Below are positions 63,349 through 64,000 of a stretch of 64,000 nucleotides of DNA, in pieces. Below the pieces are notes generated by a model. That model saw only the letters and a program-made list of their open reading frames with translations, was not told the origin of the DNA and searched no databases. The position numbers and the translations under genes were made by a program. The first letter of the stretch is position 1. Each line of letters starts with the position of its first letter. Source of the DNA: Thermoleptolyngbya sichuanensis A183 (GTDB lineage: Bacteria > Cyanobacteriota > Cyanobacteriia > Elainellales > Elainellaceae); assembly GCF_013177315.1 (NCBI RefSeq), contig NZ_CP053661.1, positions 1,426,001-1,490,000 on the forward strand, in the 5' to 3' direction.

Positions 63349-64000
63349 ATGCTGACCGTTGCGCTGCCCAAAGGCGGGCTGCTAAAAGACAGTATTCAGC
63401 TTTTTCAAGCCATCGGGCTTGATTTCAGCGAGTTTCTCAACCCAGCCAATCGCCAGCTTGAAATCCTTGATAGCAGTGGGCGGGCGCACGGGCTGCTAGT
63501 TCGTAATTACGACGTGCCCGTTTATGTGGAATATGGACAAGCACACCTAGGCGTGATTGGTTACGACGTGTTGCGTGAAAAACAGCCCAAGGTTGCCCAT
63601 CTGGTGGACTTGGGATTTGGGCAATGCCGCATGTCGGTCGCGGTCAAAGCGACCAGCCCCTATCGCTCAGCACTCGATCTGCCGCCCCACTGCCGAGTTG
63701 CGTCCAAGTTTGTGCGCTGCGCCCACGACTATTTTCAGAGCCTAGACTTACCCGTAGACATCGTGCCGCTCTATGGGTCTGTAGAGCTGGGGCCAATCAC
63801 AGGGATGTCAGAGGCGATCGTGGACTTGGTGGCTACCGGGCGCACCCTCCAGGAAAACAACCTGATTGAAATCGATCGCCTGTTTGAAAGTACGGCCCGA
63901 CTGATTGCCCATCCGCTCAGCTATCGGCTCAATCAAGACGGCGTGCAGGATATTGTGGAGCAACTGCGGACACACACTTCTCAAGTAGTCGCTGGCAAAG
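63349..64000 (+). CDS. hisG: ATP phosphoribosyltransferase, catalytic subunit (3' end at window edge)
   Basis: First enzyme of histidine biosynthesis. The start [40 protein letters not shown], the phosphoribosyl region [20 protein letters not shown] and [16 protein letters not shown] define HisG. With about 217 codons and no C-terminal regulatory domain in sight it is likely the short form, which works with HisZ. The stop codon is just beyond the window. Confidence 0.95.
   Translation, partial: MLTVALPKGGLLKDSIQLFQAIGLDFSEFLNPANRQLEILDSSGRAHGLLVRNYDVPVYVEYGQAHLGVIGYDVLREKQPKVAHLVDLGFGQCRMSVAVKATSPYRSALDLPPHCRVASKFVRCAHDYFQSLDLPVDIVPLYGSVELGPITGMSEAIVDLVATGRTLQENNLIEIDRLFESTARLIAHPLSYRLNQDGVQDIVEQLRTHTSQVVAGK

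Noticed and set aside
1-64000. tRNA or rRNA genes
   Set aside because: No cloverleaf with a GTTCGAAT-type T-arm in proper context and no rRNA sequence was recognised; a covariance-model scan would be decisive.

Overview
The window is cyanobacterial chromosome. The octamer GCGATCGC (HIP1) recurs throughout, and several genes belong to cyanobacterial or phototroph families: an FrhB-type 8-vinyl reductase (BciB), a HetZ-PatU pair, DUF4079, a lumenal-type pentapeptide protein and a DnaK3-type chaperone next to a DnaJ. Base composition is moderately GC-rich. The HetZ-PatU pair suggests a filamentous, perhaps Leptolyngbya-like, lineage. That placement is inference; no rRNA gene is present to settle it.

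Left third (1-20.9 kb): a DnaJ/DnaK3 pair (minus strand) diverges from an ABC1/UbiB-family kinase. Then come a VOC protein, a Ser/Thr kinase with a seven-bladed WD40 domain, an alpha/beta hydrolase, a chromosomal ParM-like actin overlapping a small ribbon-helix-helix-like gene, recJ, an intact 1517-bp IS, scpB with an upstream partner, a small membrane protein, larC and an RsbW-type anti-sigma kinase.

Middle (21.3-30.1 kb): a mobile-element-rich block bounded by two identical 138-bp elements in inverted orientation (21346-21483 and 29931-30068). Inside are a frameshifted IS5-like transposase, a Tat-exported beta-carbonic anhydrase beside a SulP anion transporter, an ArsR regulator, a two-frame IS630 element, and an IS66 transposase remnant split by a second copy of the 1517-bp IS. 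The cargo reads as an inorganic-carbon uptake module.

Right part (30.8-64 kb): a giant fusion protein (phosphate-binding-protein-like domain, membrane helix, about 780 residues of coiled coil, three helix-hairpin-helix repeats); an A2-type cytochrome c oxidase operon (ctaC-ctaD-ctaE); a TPR membrane protein; a Uma2 nuclease; bciB; DUF4079; an orphan histidine kinase; a racemase and YraN; a pentapeptide protein; hetZ-patU; small conserved proteins; an M16 peptidase pair; ybaK; a decayed phospholipase-D gene; a NAGPA-domain lipoprotein; a 2OG-Fe(II) oxygenase; mazG with an IS at its start codon; a glycosyltransferase; and the 5' part of hisG.

The most promising unexplained item is the 30805-35811 protein, which appears to join a periplasmic anion-binding module through the membrane to a very long cytoplasmic coiled coil with HhH domains. 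Next are the ParM/RHH-like pair, the W-D-E repeat tail on DnaK3, and several mobile-element junctions that create stop codons or a ribosome binding site for neighbouring genes. No CRISPR array, tRNA or rRNA gene was recognised.
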